The position numbers were made by a program, and so were the translations under genes. This document shows positions 7,780 to 9,576 of a stretch of 9,576 nt of DNA, piece by piece. The stretch is from Acidobacteriaceae bacterium (GTDB taxonomy: Bacteria > Acidobacteriota > Terriglobia > Terriglobales > Acidobacteriaceae): NCBI GenBank assembly GCA_027311125.1, contig DAICZO010000264.1:1-9576 (forward strand), written 5' to 3'. Position 1 is the first letter of the stretch, and each line of letters opens with the position of its first letter. The notes under the pieces were generated by a model. The model was not told where the DNA came from. It did no database searches and saw only the letters and a program-made list of their open reading frames with translations.

Positions 7780-8009
7780 AACGTGTACTCCTCAATCACA
7801 GGGTTCGTCAGCACTTCTCGTGCAATACGCTCAACCTCAGCATTTGCAGTAGTTACATCGATTCCGTCGTCCAGGGTCAGCAGAAAATACTTGCCCTGGC
7901 GTACGTCGTTGACGCCCTTGTATTCCATCCGGCGCAACGCATCCGCAACCGTCTGCCCTTGGGCATCCAGCACGGTCCGCTTAAGAGTGACATAGACATG
8001 AGCCTTCAT
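7764..8009 (-). CDS. purS: Phosphoribosylformylglycinamidine synthase subunit PurS
   Basis: The 81-residue protein has the normal PurS length and pattern: KAHVYVTLKRTVLDAQGQTV at the start, then a YKGVNDVRQGKYF core and a C-terminal VIEEYTFRIEA. PurS dimers join PurL and PurQ in the three-part enzyme that makes formylglycinamidine ribonucleotide in step four of purine synthesis, and help pass ammonia from PurQ to PurL. Neither purQ nor purL is in this window, although many genomes keep the three together. The protein contains no catalytic site of its own. ATG 8009 has no Shine-Dalgarno sequence, but TATAAT lies 8 bases upstream, so the mRNA may be leaderless. It is divergent from ppa and co-directional with the haem operon, 184 bp upstream of it, so read-through into hemE is possible. 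Confidence 0.92.
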   Translation of the reverse strand: MKAHVYVTLKRTVLDAQGQTVADALRRMEYKGVNDVRQGKYFLLTLDDGIDVTTANAEVERIAREVLTNPVIEEYTFRIEA

Positions 8010-8017
8010 CGTGTCTG

Positions 8018-8023
8018 ATTATA
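8018..8023 (-). promoter_or_regulatory. Candidate -10 box (TATAAT) for purS
   Basis: A perfect TATAAT reads on the minus strand. Transcription from it would begin near 8011, only about two bases before the purS ATG at 8009. No good TTGACA lies at the right distance; instead one arm of the 10-bp inverted repeat, reading AGTTCGAGTA in this direction, lies exactly 17 bases upstream of it. AT-rich hexamers occur by chance, though this one stands out in GC-rich DNA. Confidence 0.45.
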
Positions 8024-8040
8024 GTCAACATGGAACGATG

Positions 8041-8091
8041 TACTCGAACTCATCGGGCCAGAGCACTTCACCCTCCCCCTCAGTTCGAGTA
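8041..8091. repeat. Perfect 10-bp inverted repeat in the purS-ppa divergent region
   Basis: TACTCGAACT (8041-8050) and AGTTCGAGTA (8082-8091) are exact reverse complements, 31 bases apart. Because the genes diverge, each promoter has AGTTCGAGTA upstream in the same relative direction: 17 bases before the purS TATAAT, and 22-24 bases before the AT-rich ppa -10 candidates. This looks like a pair of binding sites for one regulator serving both genes, or less likely a long-loop hairpin. Confidence 0.55.
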
Positions 8092-8097
8092 ACCAAG

Positions 8098-8116
8098 ATA
8101 TCTGGTCAACAGATAT
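8098..8116. promoter_or_regulatory. Perfect 7-5-7 dyad, candidate operator of ppa
   Basis: ATATCTG-GTCAA-CAGATAT is a perfect 19-bp dyad with half-site centres about one helical turn apart, a usual geometry for a dimeric helix-turn-helix regulator. Its right half runs into the AT-rich -10 region of ppa, where a bound protein would block polymerase. The regulator is unknown and I saw no second copy in the window. Confidence 0.5.
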
Positions 8117-8121
8117 ATAAC
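8116..8121 (+). promoter_or_regulatory. Candidate -10 box (TATAAC) for ppa
   Basis: TATAAC (8116-8121) lies inside the only AT-rich run before ppa. A start near 8128 would give a leader of about 13 bases. No recognisable -35 hexamer precedes it at 16-18 bases, so an activator or another sigma factor may be involved. TATATA at 8114-8119 is an alternative. Confidence 0.35.
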
Positions 8122-8140
8122 CCTTTACAAGCGAGACGAG

Positions 8141-8710
8141 ATGCCAGCCCTTATGCCGAATTATCTGGAGCTCCCTGTCGGAGAAAACTCCCCCGAAGTC
8201 ATCAATGCCGTCATCGAGATTCCACACGAAGGAATCAATAAATACGAGTACGACAAAGAACTGCACGTCTTCCGCCTCGATCGCAACCTCTACTCGCCCG
8301 TTCACTACCCCGGCGACTACGGCTTTATCCCCAGCACCCTCGGTGACGACGGCGACCCACTCGATTGCCTCGTCCTCGTCGACGCACCCAGCTTCCCCGG
8401 CTGCGTCATGGAAGTCCGTCCTATCGGACTCCTCGAAATGCTCGATCAGGGCCTCGGCGACGAGAAAGTCCTCTGCGTCGGCAAGGGCAACCCGCGCTAC
8501 AAGGATGTCTGGAACTTCTCCGAGATCTATCCCCACATGCTCAAGGAGATCACCCACTTCTTCGCCATCTACAAAGACCTCGAAGGCAAGCGCGTCGAAG
8601 TCAAAGGCTGGCGTGATGCTTCCTTCGCGCGCAACAAGGTGCTCGAGGCCCAGCAGCGCTTCATCGACAACAAGGCCAATCCGCAGCCCAAGCCGGTTCC
8701 ACACAAGTAA
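8141..8710 (+). CDS. ppa: Family I inorganic pyrophosphatase
   Basis: The 189-residue soluble enzyme hydrolyses pyrophosphate to two phosphates with magnesium, pulling forward nucleotide, tRNA-charging and polymer synthesis reactions. The family signature DGDPLDC is at 70-76. Other active-site residues fit the E. coli enzyme: Glu26 and Lys34 in IEIPHEGINKYEYDK, Arg48 and Tyr56 in LDRNLYSPVHYPGDYGF, Asp102, Asp107 and Lys109 in MLDQGLGDEK, and Lys155 in VKGW. Length is normal apart from a short Pro/Lys-rich tail (PQPKPVPHK). ATG 8141 follows GCGAGACGAG, a weak ribosome site; ATG 8153 has none and would drop four residues. It is divergent from purS and ends 74 bp before the convergent permease, with a strong hairpin between. 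The dyad at 8098-8116 suggests regulated expression, which is unusual for a gene normally held constitutive. Confidence 0.96.
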   Translation: MPALMPNYLELPVGENSPEVINAVIEIPHEGINKYEYDKELHVFRLDRNLYSPVHYPGDYGFIPSTLGDDGDPLDCLVLVDAPSFPGCVMEVRPIGLLEMLDQGLGDEKVLCVGKGNPRYKDVWNFSEIYPHMLKEITHFFAIYKDLEGKRVEVKGWRDASFARNKVLEAQQRFIDNKANPQPKPVPHK

Positions 8711-8748
8711 GTCCGGCACCGCAACACAGGCCGGCAGCGAACACAGAA

Positions 8749-8772
8749 GGGCCTCGGCAAACACCGAGGCCC
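8749..8772. terminator. Strong hairpin terminator between convergent ppa and permease genes
   Basis: GGGCCTCGG (8749-8757) and CCGAGGCCC (8764-8772) pair perfectly around a CAAACA loop, 39 bases after the ppa stop and 13 bases after the permease stop. Flanking AA and TT could extend the stem. The tails are only mildly T-rich on either strand (CTTCCGCTT on plus). Its place between two convergent stops fits a bidirectional terminator. Confidence 0.85.
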
Positions 8773-8784
8773 CTTCCGCTTGCA

Positions 8785-9576
8785 TCAAGCCTTTACAGCC
8801 AGAACGCGCCGTTGCCGCGCCACAAAGTACACCGCCGGTCCAGCCAGCGCGACCACGCCCGCAAAACCCAACGCCGAAAACGGTCCCAGCCGCTCACTCC
8901 GCGCCGCCCACAACGCAAACCCGATCAGCAGCGTGGGAAACACCCCCACACCCACCGCCACCCCAATGCCACCCGGTATGCGAAACGGCCGCACCAGTCG
9001 CGGCTCCCGCACGCGCAGTACTACCAGCGCCACAAACTCCAGCAACAGCGCCGCACCATACAGCACCAGGTCGATCGAGATCAGCCGCTCAAACGACATG
9101 CCCAGCGCCAGCGCCCAGGCCGCCGAGCACAATCCCACACTCACCCACGGCACCCCCGTCTTCGTCTTGCGTGCCACCACCTTTGGCAGCAGCCCCTCCA
9201 CTGCCAGCGCGTACGGCACACGCGTATACGAGAGCATCAGCGCATTGAACATGCCAAACCCATTGATCGTCCCGCCAATTACCACCGCCAGTGCCAGCCA
9301 TGGCCCCACCAGCGTCCGTGCCGCATCCGTCCACGCCCCCGTCGAAAACTGGTCCGCCGGAATCCCCGCCAACGCCACTGCACCCAGCGGCAGAACATAC
9401 GTCAGTGCCACCAGCCCCGCTGCCGTCAGCATCGCCCGAGGATAATTCCTCTGCGGCGCTTCCACCTCCTGCGCCACCGTCGAAGCATTGTCCCAGCCCA
9501 TGTAATTCCACAGCGCCACCGACACTGCCCCAGCCATATCCGGTGCCGCCACCGGTTGCCACAACGCGCCCCAGCC
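8785..9576 (-). CDS. APC-family amino acid/polyamine permease, N-terminus cut by window edge
   Basis: The frame is open through the right edge, giving 263 visible C-terminal residues; the leftmost TTG at 9564 is not a credible start because coding continues upstream. It is an inner-membrane transporter, probably importing amino acids or polyamines by proton or cation symport. Family marks are ALWNYMGWDN followed by STVAQEVEAPQRNYPRAM, close in pattern to plant polyamine-uptake permeases, then the YALAVEGLLP loop typical of APC proteins, and RPFRIPGG. About six or seven helices are visible, corresponding to roughly TM6-TM12. It ends with a short basic tail, RQRRVLAVKA. It converges on ppa across a hairpin terminator. 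The substrate cannot be decided from this part. Confidence 0.9.
   Translation of the reverse strand, partial: GWGALWQPVAAPDMAGAVSVALWNYMGWDNASTVAQEVEAPQRNYPRAMLTAAGLVALTYVLPLGAVALAGIPADQFSTGAWTDAARTLVGPWLALAVVIGGTINGFGMFNALMLSYTRVPYALAVEGLLPKVVARKTKTGVPWVSVGLCSAAWALALGMSFERLISIDLVLYGAALLLEFVALVVLRVREPRLVRPFRIPGGIGVAVGVGVFPTLLIGFALWAARSERLGPFSALGFAGVVALAGPAVYFVARQRRVLAVKA

Noticed and set aside
8704..8735. CCGG-rich short repeats just after ppa as a second terminator
   Set aside because: Pairing is short and imperfect, and the perfect hairpin at 8749-8772 explains termination better.
8006..8788. A 260-codon minus-strand frame opposite ppa
   Set aside because: It covers a clear pyrophosphatase gene and the purS-ppa control region, and the acidic protein shows no family pattern.
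8205..9248. A 347-codon plus-strand frame spanning ppa and the permease
   Set aside because: It runs out of frame through ppa, across the strong terminator and antisense to the permease, with Ser/Thr/Pro/Ala low-complexity content.

Overview
The window comes from a high-GC (about 60% by eye) Gram-negative-type bacterium. The best guess is an acidobacterium of the Terriglobales group. This rests on gene style and gene content (S9 peptidase, hemE-hemH-hemG block, stand-alone purS) and not on any marker gene, so it is an inference. No rRNA, tRNA, CRISPR array or insertion sequence was seen. Most of the window is housekeeping and transport genes.

Layout. (1) Positions 3-1994, plus strand: the 3' part of an S9-family prolyl-oligopeptidase-like serine peptidase. 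It is cut by the left edge and interrupted by one in-frame TAA at 354-356, while everything on both sides stays in the same frame and looks intact. (2) 2142-3899, plus strand: a sugar-porter-type MFS transporter with an unusual hydrophilic insert of about 110 residues between TM9 and TM10. (3) 7579-3896, minus strand: a compact haem operon, hemE (uroporphyrinogen decarboxylase), hemH (ferrochelatase) and hemG/hemY (FAD-dependent porphyrinogen oxidase). hemE and hemH overlap in TAATG, and hemH and hemG are 22 bp apart. The hemG stop overlaps the stop of the convergent MFS gene. (4) 8009-7764, minus strand: purS, the small subunit of the three-part FGAM synthase, without purQ or purL beside it. 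(5) 8141-8710, plus strand: ppa, family I inorganic pyrophosphatase, divergent from purS. (6) 9576-8785, minus strand: the C-terminal part of an APC-family amino acid or polyamine permease, cut by the right edge. A clear hairpin terminator separates ppa from the permease.

How the genes relate. hemE, hemH and hemG encode three late haem-pathway steps and are probably co-transcribed. The gene order is that of the Bacillus hemEHY operon, and the ferrochelatase N-terminus resembles the coproporphyrin-type enzymes of Gram-positives. The route may therefore be the coproporphyrin-dependent one. purS and ppa share a 131-bp divergent control region that holds the most structured non-coding DNA in the window. 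It contains a perfect 10-bp inverted repeat whose arms face the two promoters, a perfect 7-5-7 dyad at the ppa promoter, and a TATAAT so close to the purS ATG that purS mRNA may be leaderless. The two transporters and the peptidase have no evident functional link to the haem genes.

I found no clear new multi-gene system. The most useful leads are the single-stop peptidase, the haem-branch question, the MFS insert and the purS/ppa control region.
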